A stretch of 64,000 bases of DNA, taken from Tetragonia tetragonoides. Its lineage: Eukaryota; Streptophyta; Magnoliopsida; Caryophyllales; Aizoaceae. Position 1 is the stretch's first letter. Every line of letters begins with the position of its first letter. The stretch spans positions 29,809,001 to 29,873,000 of the forward strand of contig CM076140.1 in the NCBI GenBank assembly GCA_038025085.1. Reading direction: 5' to 3'. The notes below the pieces were generated by a model. That model was not told the DNA's origin. It searched no databases and saw only the letters and a list, made by a program, of their open reading frames with translations. Shown in pieces: positions 22,248 to 33,954 of this stretch. The position numbers were made by a program, and so were the translations under genes.

Positions 22248-24220
22248 ATGAGGCCAGCAGATTTATTGGGCTTAATATAATTTTGACACTCCGGGCGATA
22301 AATATCGTAGGGACGAATATCCGGGCTCAAGTGTTTGGGACCTGCAAAAATAATTGGGTTAGTTTTACCTGATAATACTTGGTACCGTAAGATGGACCGA
22401 CTGTTGAATTTTGAATTGGTGGGCCGAAGGGACCTGCTCCCGCGCGCTTGGTACTGATCTTTGCCGCGAACGAACTGAAATAACAGTTTCTGGGCTGGAA
22501 TAAAGTCGTGGGACAACAGGGGGCCCGCGCGTGCAGACACTTGTTGGGAGGTTATTTCCATTCTTGTTTGTAGTCGGAAGGTCACTTCTGAGCTTGATCA
22601 TGAGTTCCGGGCTTGCTGGTTTCGATGGAGAGCGGGTAGACTCAAACCTGCAGTGGAAATATGCACATAGGGAAAAGATGCAATAGACATGCCCGACCGA
22701 CCATGACAAGATGCACAAGACATGACATAGTAATATGCACGGGACAAAGGGGAATTGACATGTAAACACGCAAGGACTCAAGACACTGAGAAATTATGTA
22801 CACATACATGCCTTTGAAGACGACTCTAGTACTTATGCAAATATGATGTATGCAGACTCTATTGACTCACAGCTCCATGCGGCCTAGCCTAACATGCACG
22901 ACTCTCCTATAGGGTCTGAAGAGGGTCTTCATATGGGAAAAGTTTTTGTGATCAAGAATTTCCTTCCTGTGGTGATCTTGACAGAGTAAGAGACAAGTGG
23001 ATAAGACTGGGTGTAATCAAGGGAGAATCAGCCCCCGGTTTGATGTGTGGTTCTTGATGATTATGACCTACTCGAGGAGCTAGGATGTTGATGCAGCGGT
23101 ACAAAATATCCTAACTTAAGGTATGGGGACGAAATGGACAAATTGGAACGTAGCGGACAAAGAACCGACTCATTCTAGAAAGCCCCTAGTTGGGAAGTCT
23201 ATGTGCAAGCCTACGAGAAAGGTGATGAGTATGACTCTAGATGACTGACCAAAGAGTTCTTAAATGAGAAACAATGTTCTAAATCCTCGAAAATTTAAGT
23301 TACCTCAAGATGTTGAATTTGTTTTATATTTATTTTGGTTTCCCTAACTTTTGCCTAGGCCGCCCTTTCGGGTTTTCAACCTACCAGGCTCATTTTGTTT
23401 TTAGCCTTAGATAAGAATGGTGGAATGGGAAAACTCCTCATGATCATGTGACAAAGTGGTTGTCGTGGCCGGACCTCCCTGAGGTTTTCTACGTATCCAG
23501 TTTGTGGAATCAGGCCAACGTACTTCAGGACTATACAATTGAATGGTCATACCTCTTGGAGGGCTTTTGGGTTGTAATGTCAGGCTAGGTTAACGTGTCA
23601 AAGAAAGGATAAAGGCTCAAAGAAACCCAATGTAAATCCCCTCCCCAAAGTATGCTAGATGGTATAGAAGTTTGTGATCTAGGCTAGGTGGCTAAGGGAC
23701 CTATGTTTAGGTAATGTCACCGTTTGGTTGTACTTGGTGTTTGCACTTTCTTGGATCTTTGATCGCTCTCGAGTTTGTTTCTCTTTAGTTTTTTTTTTTG
23801 CTCTTGAACTTTCGAGTTCTCTCTTTTCCTTTTTTTTTTTTTTTGTATTTCTCTCGGTGGCTCTTTTTCTAGGTCGGTCCACCTTGCCTAGAAGGTTGCT
23901 TCTATTCCCATGTCGCACACACCCATTCCCCGGGTAAGGATGATATGGTTAAGAAATGAAAGGTTATGTGTTTAAGGCTCAAAGGGTTACAAGTGGTAAT
24001 GATATATACGGTAGTAAAGGATATTGATGTGAGGTGCAAAATGAATGCCTCCCGTCCTCGGCACGGACGGTTCAACTGTATGTTCTCTATGGGGATGATA
24101 ATTAGGGAGTTTTTGTTTGATGTTTTCCACAATGAAGACTTTCTTTTCAATTTTTTGTTTTGATTTTTTTTTAGTTCCGTCATAGGCAACTTAAGTTCGT
24201 CATATGATTGAACAAAGAAA
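22248..24220. other. Non-coding interior of the reverse element
   Basis: No recognisable protein. A phrase near 23485-23535 (TCTACGTATCCAG..GTGGAATCAGGCC) also occurs near 35755-35790 and inverted near 39520, downstream of integrase in each case, so it marks where pol once ended. T-rich tracts lie at 23785-23850. Confidence 0.5.
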
Positions 24221-24225
24221 CAATG
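24221..24225 (+). repeat. Target-site duplication CAATG (left)
   Basis: CAATG precedes the solo LTR and is repeated at 25528-25532. Confidence 0.9.
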
Positions 24226-25527
24226 TGTAGACGCCAAAAAAGCGCCTTCAGATTCCTCCGCTAAAGCCCGATGATGAAAGGAGTAATTTATAAACTTGAA
24301 CTGTTATTTTTGCTTTAATGGTTAAGATAAGGTCTCGGGTTTTTCCTCCAAACACTCCTTCATTCCATTTCATTCAGAAGCTCTGTTCAAGAGCTTTACA
24401 ACGACACGTCTCACGCCTTTTTCCGATTCCCGATAGCCAAGTTGCGATTTAGGGGTAGAACCGTCTTTTACCGTCCAAGGGTAAAACGGTCTTTTTGCAT
24501 TTTTTGGAATACAAATATTCCTCTGGAAAATAAAGATAGACTGGATGTCGTCATTATGACGACATCCAGCTGGCTGCTGAGAGCCGTCAGTGGCCCTGGA
24601 ATAAGTACCAGGGCCGCTAGAAGCGCTGACCCTACTTCGGGCCTGGCTCATTTTTCAAGCCCGTCTCGTTTTTCAGCTCAATTTCTGCCGTCCAACCCTA
24701 CTTCCCCACGCCTATATAAACAACCCTTCACCCTCAGTTCAAAACACACAGCCTACAGTTGACAATCTCTATTCTCGGGAGTATTAACACCGAGCTTCCC
24801 CCTCTTTCTTCCAAACTTGAGATCTGTCTTTACTATTTCTGTCAAATATAGCCTACAGTTCAGGTACAAAATCCTAAGGGCTCAAATTAAATTAATTGCC
24901 TAATTATTTATTTTCTAGTAATCATAATTTAGATATCATGCTAGGTCATGTTTTTATTGCTTCCTAAATATTGTTTGTATAGTCGTTGTGTTGCTCAACT
25001 TGTCAATCAAATGCATGTCTAAATAAGGGTCAATAATAAATGTTGTGATGCTTGTGGTGAACCAATTAATAGTCTAAGTCTAGGTTGTTAATCCGGTTTG
25101 TGTGGGAATCATGTCTTTAAATTATTAAGCAAACTTGAGTTAGTAGAGGCCGTCATAAACGGGCGAGTTGGGTGCCTAACACCTTCCCGCCTCGTACCTT
25201 TGCCCCAGAACCCTTTATTCTTGGGTACTCATATGTTCTATATGAGCGGGAGTCTTTCTAAAAACATGATCAGTTCACTTATCACGCTATTGGGTTGTCC
25301 CTTCGGATTGTCCCTTCGGTTTGTCCCTTTGATAAAACGCCAATAGCAGATTTATGACCTCTTTCATGGTTTTTATTCAATTCAAGTCTCTTCAAAAACT
25401 TTTCTAACTCGATGGTCCATTGAACTTATGTAAACCCCCAACTTACAAATTTTCTATAAGGACGCACTCCGTGGAAACCAATACACTTCGTAAGAAAAGG
25501 ATTAGACGAAAATCCCGGGTCCTTACA
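24226..25527 (+). mobile_element. Solo LTR (L4), 1302 bp
   Basis: Starts TGTAGACGCC and ends GGTCCTTACA, with CAATG on both sides and neither primer site nor polypurine tract next to it. This is the footprint of LTR-LTR recombination after insertion. It is of the same family as the element it sits in, in opposite orientation. TATA-like CTATATAAAC lies near 24713. Confidence 0.93.
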
Positions 25528-25532
25528 CAATG
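25528..25532 (+). repeat. Target-site duplication CAATG (right)
   Basis: Second copy of CAATG after the LTR end TTACA. Confidence 0.9.
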
Positions 25533-25758
25533 ATGGGAATCAAAATGCAATCTTCATTGAATCGAAGAAAAGCATTACACGAGAAGTAAGCTAGACTCTA
25601 TGGACTAATTGAAAAGACAGACTAGACATCATTAGACTTGACTAGACTCAACTAGACTTGCACACTAGGAGACTTCGACTCTCTTCAACTTCTCGAGTAC
25701 CAGCTGTTCATAGGGATATGGAGGACAACCCCATGTAGATACTCGCGTTGTTCACGAC

Positions 25759-26508
25759 TTAAATGGAATTCTTGAGAAGGTTATCTTCAATTAGGATGCC
25801 CACAACATAGAGCCGGTTGTAGGAGTCAATTGCTTGATACATGAGGTGTTCCTTGTAAGCAGGTTGCAGATTCTTGATGAGTTGGCGGATTTGATCAGTT
25901 TGCGGAGGTCGCTCAACCAGTTCGGCTATCTTTAGCTTCCAACGCCTAAGGAAGGCAGTGAATCCCTCATCTTCTTATTGTTTGGTGATCTCTAACTCTC
26001 GAAGGGTCATAGGTAGAGCAACATTTTCCTTGTAGCGTGCAAGGAAGACTGTAGTGAAATCTGACCAAGTGCGGTAGTTCTCCAAATTCAAGGTGTAGAA
26101 CCAATGACGAGTTGGGGCATCAAGAGTCTGTGGGAACAAGTGAATGTAGATATTTTTGTCAACTCCTCTTAAACCCATGGCAGTAGTGAAGGCTTTGAGG
26201 TGTTCTTGTGGATTATCAGCTCCAGTGAATGTGGGAACCTCGGGCATGGAGAACTTGGATGGAAGCTTGCCCTTGACTTTGGGATTGACTTTACAAACAT
26301 TAGCATCGTAGTTGGCAAACAGGCCGCTGTTTTCGAGCACAGAATTAATCTTAGCCAGCTTGGCATTTGGTCCTTCTTCCTTAGAGTCGGAGTCAGAGAG
26401 GATTCTTACTTCATCCTCTTTCTTCTTTTCCAAATCTTCAACCTTGAGTCATACCCTTTGCAACTCACTCATGAGCTCATCAAGCCTCTCGTTGGTGGTT
26501 TTGACCAT
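25759..26508 (-). pseudogene. Gag of the reverse element (broken)
   Basis: Starts MVKTTNERLDELMSELQRV, with a TGA in frame near 26450, then a Glu/Lys-rich stretch, KGKLPSKFSMPEVPTFTG, NPQEHLKAFTTAMG, HWFYTLNLENYRTWSDFTTVFLARY and, after a TAA near 25973, LRRWKLKIAEL and LIKNLQPAYKEHL. The central part is the retrotransposon gag domain (PF03732-type), the capsid-like shell protein. Two in-frame stops make it inactive as a single protein. No zinc knuckle follows before the frame ends at 25759. Confidence 0.8.
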
Positions 26509-28071
26509 AGTGAAGTTTGGGGGTGTGATTGGTGAGGTAAGGAATGTATTGAGTGGTGGCGAGCTTTGTGGTGGTGATGGATTATGGGGTGATGGCCTTT
26601 TGGAATGTGGTGGTGTCTTGGATGTAGCTTGTACACGAACCAATCTGCCGGATGATCGAGCCCAACATTTATCACCGTAATTCTTCCTCGAGCCCCCAAT
26701 CCTGAACACAAGTCTCAACTTAGAAAGACGCCAAATAAAGGACGTGAAAACAAAGACTCATGATTTTTAGAAGACCCTCAATAGCCCCTAAGGTGAATGA
26801 ATCTACGGACGTCTATATGAACTCGAATGCATGATGATGACAATGCAATGACAGAGTTATGACAACAATATGTAAGATGCATGATGGACTGACCTTGACA
26901 TGTATGAAAAAGAATTGACGCAAAATGACCCTATAAGACTCATGATCGACTCGTCTAGACTTCTAATGCATGAGACGTAGTGAACAAATGGAGACATTGA
27001 TGAATGCAACACTTGGACTTTTGTACAAATGCAGATGCAAAATGACGACAATGTATGCATGACGATTAGTTATGAATCCTAGCATGGACCGTCTAATACG
27101 TACAATGCAATGCAATGCAAAGCAAAGAAATGGAAAAGAAGAAAATAAAAACCTAAGCCTAAATTGCCCGATTATTTCCCCTCATATCAAACCAAAAAAT
27201 GAAGTCGATGAACGAAAATGAGAAAAATAGAAAAAGACGGACCGTCCTATTTTTATTTTTTTTCTAGACTCAAAGAAAATGGAAAATGGGATAAATAAAA
27301 AAAGGAAATTTCGACACTTTTATTTTATTTTTTTTTTCGGTGTGCTTTTTTTTAATGCCATTTTTTTGCTTTTCTTTTTTTTTCCGAATCTGAATTACAT
27401 CAAAACAAAAAAAAAAATTAAAATTAAAAAAAAGTGGGAAAAGGGAATTGGAGAGACTGACTCTTTTTTTTTTCTGCTAAAAAGGTCCTAGAAAAATGAC
27501 TTCAACGCTAGATGAAAATATATCATCGAAGAAACAAGTGCTCATTGAATTGAATTCTCACACTATTTTTGGGCATTAGGAACTAGCGAAAAATAAAAGA
27601 AAGGACTCCTAGCACGTAAGTACATGTTGGCACATAGTCACGGTATTCATGCATTCAGGCAAGCATTATAACAACGCGATTTACAGGCAAACATGTGATC
27701 AGACGAGCATTACAATGACACATGCACAACAAGCAAGCGAATACACGAATGTGGGTTAGAGGCTTTTGGCTCGTGTGAGGTCATCACGACAAATTACAAT
27801 TTCCGTTCGGCGGATGGTCGACACGTCAATTGTAATTCTTTTTCACCAACAAGAGTCGATGATTCGTGGGTGAGGAAGCGTCGGTTTGCACGATAGGACA
27901 ACTGTATATTACTTTAGATATATAGGTTGTCTACGAGTTACGACACCAACTTCCTCGAGGGTCGATAAGGGTCAAAACGTTGTGCCAATGCACATGAAAA
28001 TGATGCAATATGGAACATGTTATTAAAAAATTGAGCAAACCTGACTTTCGAGTCTCACCCTCTTAAATAAG
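26509..28071 (-). other. Leader of the reverse element
   Basis: Non-coding between primer site and gag, with homopolymer A/T tracts at 27240-27480. It is the inverted, diverged copy of the forward leader at 2362-3427 (shared phrases such as the TATACAGTTGTCC / GGACAACTGTATAT pair). A short A-rich dinucleotide-like run (ATGCAATGCAATGCA) is at 27105. Confidence 0.6.
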
Positions 28072-28089
28072 TCCCAAGTGAAGTCGCCA
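28072..28089 (-). other. Primer-binding site of the reverse element
   Basis: Minus strand TGGCGACTTCACTTGGGA, one base after the LTR end. It differs from the forward copy at one position. Confidence 0.75.
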
Positions 28090-28090
28090 A

Positions 28091-29402
28091 TGTAAGGACC
28101 CAGGATTTCTACGGCCACGGAGTGCGTCCTTATAGAAAATTTGTAAGATGGGGGTTTAGATAAATTCAAGGGACCATCGAGTTAGAAAAGCTTTTGTAAA
28201 GACTTGAATTGAATAAAAACCATGAAAGAGATCACAAATCTGCTATCGGCGTTTTATCGAAGGGACAAACCGAAGGGACAATCCGAAGGGACAACCCAAT
28301 AGCGTGATAAGTGAACTGATCATGTTTTCAGAAAAACTCCCGCTCATATAGAACATATGAATACCCAAGAAAAAAGGGTTCGGGGGTGAAGGTACGAGGT
28401 GGGAAGGTGTAAGGCACCCAACTCGCCCGTATCATAACGGCCTCTACTAACTCAAATTTGCTTAATAATTTAAAGACATGATTCCCACACAAAACGGATT
28501 ACCAACCTAGACTTAGACTATTAATTGGTTCAACACAAGCATCACAACATTTATGTTTAACCCTTATTTAGGCATGCATTCGATTGACAAGTTGGGCAGC
28601 ACAACGACTAGACAGACAATATTTAGGAAGCGATAAAAAACGTGTACTAGCATGATATCTACATTATGACTACTAGAAAATAAACAATTAGGCAATTAAT
28701 TTAATTTGAGCCCTCAGGAGTTTGTACCTGAACTGTAGGCTAATTTGACAAAAATAGTAAAGACAAGATCTCAAGAATAAATTTGGAAGAATGAGGGAGA
28801 AGCTCAGTGTTAATACTCCTGAGAATAGAGGTTGTCAACTGTAGACAGTGTGTTTTGAACTAAGGGAGGAGGGTCATATTTATAAGCATGGGAAGTAGGG
28901 CTAGATGGGTGACAGTAAACGATTTTTTTGAGTTGGGCTGAAAAATAACCGGGCCTGGAAGCTGAGCCAGCGCCGCTAGCGGCTCAGGTCAGCGCCGCTA
29001 GCGGCTCAGCTCACAACCGCTCAGCTCACAACCGCTAGCGGTCAGTCTGTGATAAGCCAGCTGGATGTCGTCATAATGACGAAATCCAGTCTATTTTAAT
29101 TTTCTGGATGAATTTAGTGTTCCAAAAATATGAAAAGACTGTTTTACCCTTGGGCGGTAAAAGACGTTCTACCCCCGGTTCGCAACTTGGCGACCGGGAG
29201 TCGGAAAAATTCATGAGAGGTGTCGTTGGAAAGCTCTTGAACGGGGCTTTTGAATGGGTCTGGAATAAAGGAGTGATCGAGGAAAAACTTGAGACCTTAT
29301 CTTACCTATTAAAGCAAAAAATAACGTTCAAGATTATAAATTACTCCTTTAATCATTGGGCTTTTGCGGAGAAATCAGAAGACGCTTTTTTTGGCGTCTA
29401 CA
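28091..29402 (-). repeat. 5' LTR of the reverse element (L5)
   Basis: 1312 bp, the same length as the 3' LTR. On the minus strand the TATA box CTTATAAATATG is near 28883 and CCGCTAGCGG palindromes are at 28970-29045. Confidence 0.9.
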
Positions 29403-29407
29403 CTATC
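29403..29407 (+). repeat. Target-site duplication CTATC, right copy
   Basis: CTATC directly after the LTR end GGCGTCTACA, matching 19959-19963. Confidence 0.9.
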
Positions 29408-30122
29408 TGAGCCGCTGAGCGAGCCCGATAAGGCCACTCAATCCTCAGCGGCCCAGCGCATGGCCACTGAACCACTTTTCTCTTCCGCCTCTCACGCGGT
29501 GGGCCCACGAGTTCAAATTCCGTGTGGGATTGCATTTCTCTACCGTTAGAATCCCAGGAGATACGGGCACGTCACCCAAAATGACTATTGTTCCCCGCAG
29601 CACGGTTTCCTATCCTAGGGACCCGATACCATCTAATTTTTGCAGGCACAATTTCTCAAGAAACAAGCATCACATCATTTTCTTAAAAAACGCAGCAAGG
29701 CATCGGGAGCAACAAAGGCTCTTCAACGAAAGACTATTAATTTAGTCTTACGTATGCATCAGCAAGCCACAAGCACTATCAAAGCAGAGCTCCACAACGC
29801 TCTTTGACGTTGAGGCTATCAAAATTAGCATCACGTTGGCACCCTCAAAGTAGAGCTACGCAACGCTCTTTGACGTTGAGGCTATCAAAATTACCATCAC
29901 GTTGGCACCCGCAAAGCAGAGCTACGCAACGCTCTTTAACGTTGAGGATATTAAAATTAGCGTCACGTTGGCACCCGCAAAGCAGGTAACCCTGACCACA
30001 GGCGGTCAGGACTTACTTTCTTTTTATCTTTTCTCTAACATAAAGAATTTTAAATAAATAAATAAATAACAATGCAGGCTTTTTTAGCAAATACTTTAAC
30101 CTTCGCTTTCACAAGCTCGGCC
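29408..30122 (+). other. 3' untranslated region of an older forward element
   Basis: Joins to 19963 if the reverse element is removed. It contains more AGCGGC words, a 66-bp tandem repeat and ends at a polypurine tract. No gene is seen. Confidence 0.5.
29784..29981 (+). repeat. Tandem repeat, 66-bp unit, three copies
   Basis: Units start GCAGAGCTACGCAACGCTC (first copy with changes, second with GTAGAGC) at 29784, 29850 and 29916, exactly 66 bases apart. As 66 is a multiple of three, a short frame repeats a 22-residue peptide, but there is no sign it is a gene. Confidence 0.85.
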
Positions 30123-30136
30123 AAAGTGGGGGCTTC
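30123..30136 (+). other. Polypurine tract
   Basis: AAAGTGGGGGCTTC immediately before the LTR start TGTAGACACC. Confidence 0.7.
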
Positions 30137-31370
30137 TGTAGACACCCTAATCGGTTCCCATCCCCTGGCACTGCAAAGCCCGATGATGATGGTAATGGAA
30201 TAACATGGACGTAAGTCGAAAAGGAAATTGCTCGGAAATCTATACCAAATTCCTTGAAACCTCAGTCTTTGGATAACTCTTGTTATAAGGATTCTAACGC
30301 CTTTGACCTTGCCTCAATCAGGTTCCCGGATCAAGAGATATCGCGTCTTGAAGATTTGGGTAAAAATTGCTCAATCCTGACCCCATGGGTCAGCCCAAGG
30401 GCAATTTCGTAATTTACTGAGCACAAAAAGTCAAAAATCCCTAGTCGCGCGCGCACCTCCGAGTCGAGCGGCTGACGCTATCAACCCAGCGGCACACGTG
30501 TGACAGCGGGGGCCCTCAGGCCAGCCGCTAGGCCCAGCGGCACGTCGCTGAGCCCCAACGGCAGCTGTTGGCCCCCAGCTGCCTTCCGGGTAGCTGCAAG
30601 GCATGATTTTCTGGCTGGGCCGAGTTTGGCGCCGAGTTTGCAACCCTAGGCCCCTAATTTCGTCCCCTAACTCTATAAATACTCCATTTCACCCTCTTTT
30701 GAGAGAGGTTGGTCAGTTTATAATTTTGAGAGCAATTTGAGAGCACAAATAACCTAAATCATAGAGAATTCAGAATTTGAAGAGCAATTCCAATTCTACT
30801 AGTCATGTTCGAATAGAACGTCCAGGTTAACCATCCTGAGGGCCTAAATCTCTTATTTAACTTCTTCTTTTATTATTTATTATCATGTTTTAGTTAGCTT
30901 TTGATTATGGTTGAATAATTATGCATGTTTTGATCTTTGTAAATAATTATGCATGTTAGTTTAATTTAAAGTTTGCATCTTTTTGTTAGTTTATGCAAGT
31001 TTGCATCTTTTTTTATAATTATGCATGTTTTGATCTTTGTAAATAATTATGCATGTTAGTTTAATTTAATATATATACATGTAAATTGGATATAAATTGT
31101 GCAAAGTGATAAAGGTAGATAATTTGGTTGTCTTTAACCCGCTCAGTTAAATTTAGGATCTTGGATGACCGGATTTGTATGGAACCATATAGCTTAAATA
31201 AATATTTAACATGGATAGGCTTAGTGGAGGCCGTTAATTCGGGCGATTTAGATGAGATTCATTTTGTTTAAACACCCCCGAACTCAATAGTTAGCCCATT
31301 GGTTATGAGTCAATTCCCAATAGGAATTGGGTGCACTTTTTGATGGTTTCCAATTGTTTCCTAAAAATTG
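30137..31370 (+). repeat. LTR of a second Tat/Ogre-like family (L6)
   Basis: Starts TGTAGACACCC after a polypurine tract and ends shortly before TGGCGACTTCATT (31372), a primer-site-like word. Apart from the first bases its sequence is unlike the LTRs above. TATA box TATAAATA at 30674-30681; GC-rich AGCGGC words at 30465-30600, about 80-200 bases upstream of it. An internal AATTATGCATGTT phrase is repeated at 30920-31060. Having the tract on one side and the primer site on the other means it joined two internal regions, as in a recombined tandem. Confidence 0.75.
30674..30681 (+). promoter_or_regulatory. LTR TATA box
   Basis: CTATAAATACTCC in the second LTR family, downstream of the GC-rich cluster. 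Confidence 0.6.
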
Positions 31371-31470
31371 GTGGCGACTTCATTGCTTGCGAATTATTAT
31401 TCCCCATCACAATAAAATTGCATATCACGTATTATTTAAGAACCATTAATTCCAACTAAACACTCGCAAA

Positions 31471-33582
31471 ATTAGCGTCGGATTTGGGATACTATGAACA
31501 CCTTTCATACTCCTGCGGAACAAATGTTCCCTACCCCGTATCATTTTGTTGTACTAACAGGCTTGTCCTTTAGAGGGGCTCCTTTGCTATACGACGCGAG
31601 TTACCATTTGCAGGCGGATAGATTGCTTCAGCAGTATGGTCATGTTGCTCTTCTTTTTGATGGGGACCAAGTCTCCTTGCCAGGGTTGAGGAAGGCTTTG
31701 ACCGAGCTAGCAGTCACTGAGGATCAGAGGGCCCGTATCTTTTTAGCTTATCTGTTGGGGGCGACTATTCCAAAAGAAGAGTGTATGCCAGATCGGCTTT
31801 CTGCGATGTCTAGAGGATTTGACCGTAGTACATGAGTACAACTTCGGTGCTCCTGCTTATGCTTAGTGAGATGGTGTCGATAGGCTTGCAGGCCTAGGGA
31901 ATTGAGTCGAAGGACTTCTATTTCTGGTCCTTGGAGGATACTGGAGGTAGGCATATCTTCTTGTTCTTTATACATATGTAGTTGACTCGAATCTGATTAT
32001 TTCCTCTTGTATGGCAGTTGTGATTTTTTGAGTATTTTCCAAGTTTCAGTCCTCATCATCCTGGTTTGAGGACGTTCCCACTAGGTACACGGTGGGTTGG
32101 TAGAGATAGCCATCTGGTTTCCTCTTTGGAGGATTTCCGGGTTTCATTTGAGAGTCGAGCTACGTCAGAGGTATGTTGTCCTTGGCCTAGTTTTTGGTTC
32201 ATTTGGTGTGAATGAACTATGACCTTGTATTTTTTAGGTGTCGTCGACCGCTTTTGACGATGTTCCTGGGGTCCCTTTCCATATCACTACCGAGTCCTAC
32301 AGGGTGTCTACCCTGCGGATAGTGGTTGAGGGGTCGTTTAGCTTTGAGTGGTACTTGGGGGACCGTCTAACTCGGCTGATTTCTCCACGCTTGGGTAGCC
32401 ACTTAGTTCCGGTGGATCCTCCCATGACCATGTTTTACCTGCGTAGTCTGAGAGTGGCTGACTTGACGGTCGTTGTTAGGGATCTTGTAGCCATGCAATT
32501 TGTATTAGCAGTGGTTGAGGGTTTAGACCCTACAGCGGTATAGCTCGCCTACTGCTTGGATCGCTTGATGTCGGACCTTACTTCTGAGGTAACATCTTAA
32601 TTCATGTCTTGTGGTTGTTATATGTAGCATGCTGACTTTTGTGTCTTTGTAGGCAAATCGTGCGGCTCCCCGTGGGCATAGGAGGTCTCGTCCTAGAGTC
32701 TCTCGCAGTCAGCCCCCAAGTATAACCTTACCGAGTACTGAGGTGAGGTACATTGGAGAGACTGGGGGTTGCATAACAGAGGAGTTTCCCCTACATAGTG
32801 CTAATGAAGAGGCAGTAGAGGGTTTACCGTTGCTTGATGATTGTGTGGGGGTAAGTTTTTATCCTCTCTTGTTTTCTGACTTGTACTGTTTTCAAATGCT
32901 AACTCTGTCTCTTGTCTTTTTTTGTAGCTGAACAGGAAACAAACTTCTCAAATCTTCATGATCATTCACTTGTTGAAGAAGGGTAATAGTCGAGTGATGG
33001 GCCGAGGAAAGAGTTCTCGATCCGGGACTACAAGTGTAAGCACACTTTGTATTTTTGTTTAACCAAGTGAGGTTCTTAGTTTAACATTATTGTCTTAATC
33101 TTGTGCAGATGTTGCAATCTTCGTCTTCAGTGGGACCACGACACTCATCGGCGAGAGCTTCTTCGGCGAGTAGACTATCTTTTGCTCGGTTTCCTACTGT
33201 TGTGGTGACTAGGCCTCCTCCTGCTGAGGTATATGGGCTGTCTAGGCCACACCTTCATGTGCCAGAGATATTTCCTGCCGCGGGTTTTCAGCGATCTCTG
33301 AGTAGTAGCCCCGTAGTGATTCTTTTTGGTGGAGGTTGGGCAGATGCTCCTAGATGGGGTGTGCCTCAAGCTGGGCCTTCGCATCAGAACGTGGCCTTGG
33401 ACTTTGCTAGCCAGACTGCGGAGAACATTTTCAGACCGGGGCCTTCGGTGGGTACCCCCATTGATGCGCCTATGTTTGATGGTCGAGATATGGCCCAGTT
33501 ACAGCAGGCTAATTTACAGCTCGTGCAGTACGCATGGCCCTTTCTACTATTCGGGAGGGAATGGTCACGGGCCCGCTGCTGA
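31471..33582 (+). pseudogene. Antisense-type gene B, third copy (broken)
   Basis: Lacks exon 1 and starts inside exon 2 (WDTMNTFHTPAEQMFPTPYHFVVLTGLSFRG). It follows the exon order of the copy at 10883-8162, with the matching donor and acceptor at the PMD exon ending DLTSE (about 32590, TCTGAG|GTAACA) and the last exon at 33103-33582. Stops include TAG near 31855 and TAG near 32541, so it is dead. Relative to the reverse-strand integrase at 35857-37142 it is antisense, as in the forward element. The tail (exon 7) aligns with residues SSSSVGPRHSSARASS where the first copy has a stop. Confidence 0.7.
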
Positions 33583-33954
33583 GGATGAAGCTGATAGCAA
33601 TGGTGATAACAGCCCCATTTAGTGTAGGCTTGACTTGTAGACTTCTGCCCTTTGAAACTCGAACAACTATTTTTATGCATTTTTATGACTGTGGATGCTA
33701 TTATGACTCAATTATACCCGTTTGATCTCTAAGTATGCAACATGTTATGAGTAAAGAGAAGGACAAAAATTACACAGCAAAAATTACACATATCACACCC
33801 CCTAAAACAGAAAATTATAAAAAGAATATAGAAAAAAAAAGTCAAAACTAAGAGAGTCTTGAGCCTGTGACCGCGTTGTGTTTGTGAATCGGACTCGGAC
33901 CCATGTCGAATGGACCAGTTGGGCGGACCAGAGTAGGAGAAAAAAGGGAGATGG
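33583..33954 (+). other. Spacer between genes B and A, third cassette
   Basis: Corresponds, inverted, to 7760-8160. It shares CACACCCCCTAAAA-type words and an A-rich run at 33830. No gene is seen. Confidence 0.5.

Larger units (their letters stand above)
19964..29402 (-). mobile_element. Reverse Ty3/gypsy element with both LTRs, 9439 bp
   Basis: Two LTRs of 1312 bp each (19964-21275 and 28091-29402) in the same reverse orientation, flanked by CTATC duplications. Reading on the minus strand: 5' LTR, primer site (28089-28072), leader, broken gag (26508-25759), a solo LTR insertion (24226-25527), about 3 kb of non-coding DNA with two repeat arrays, polypurine tract, 3' LTR. No protease, reverse transcriptase, integrase or antisense gene is seen. 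It is a gag-only or deleted, non-autonomous copy, inserted in the upstream region of the second antisense gene B. Confidence 0.9.

Noticed and set aside
21991..22585. Reverse-strand frames with SQCPKVPMSQ-type peptide repeats
   Set aside because: They are translations of the 8-bp minisatellite; three phases look alike and there is no gene context.
29804..29989. Short frame made of a 22-residue repeat
   Set aside because: Explained by a 66-bp tandem repeat in a retroelement untranslated region; noted as a repeat only.
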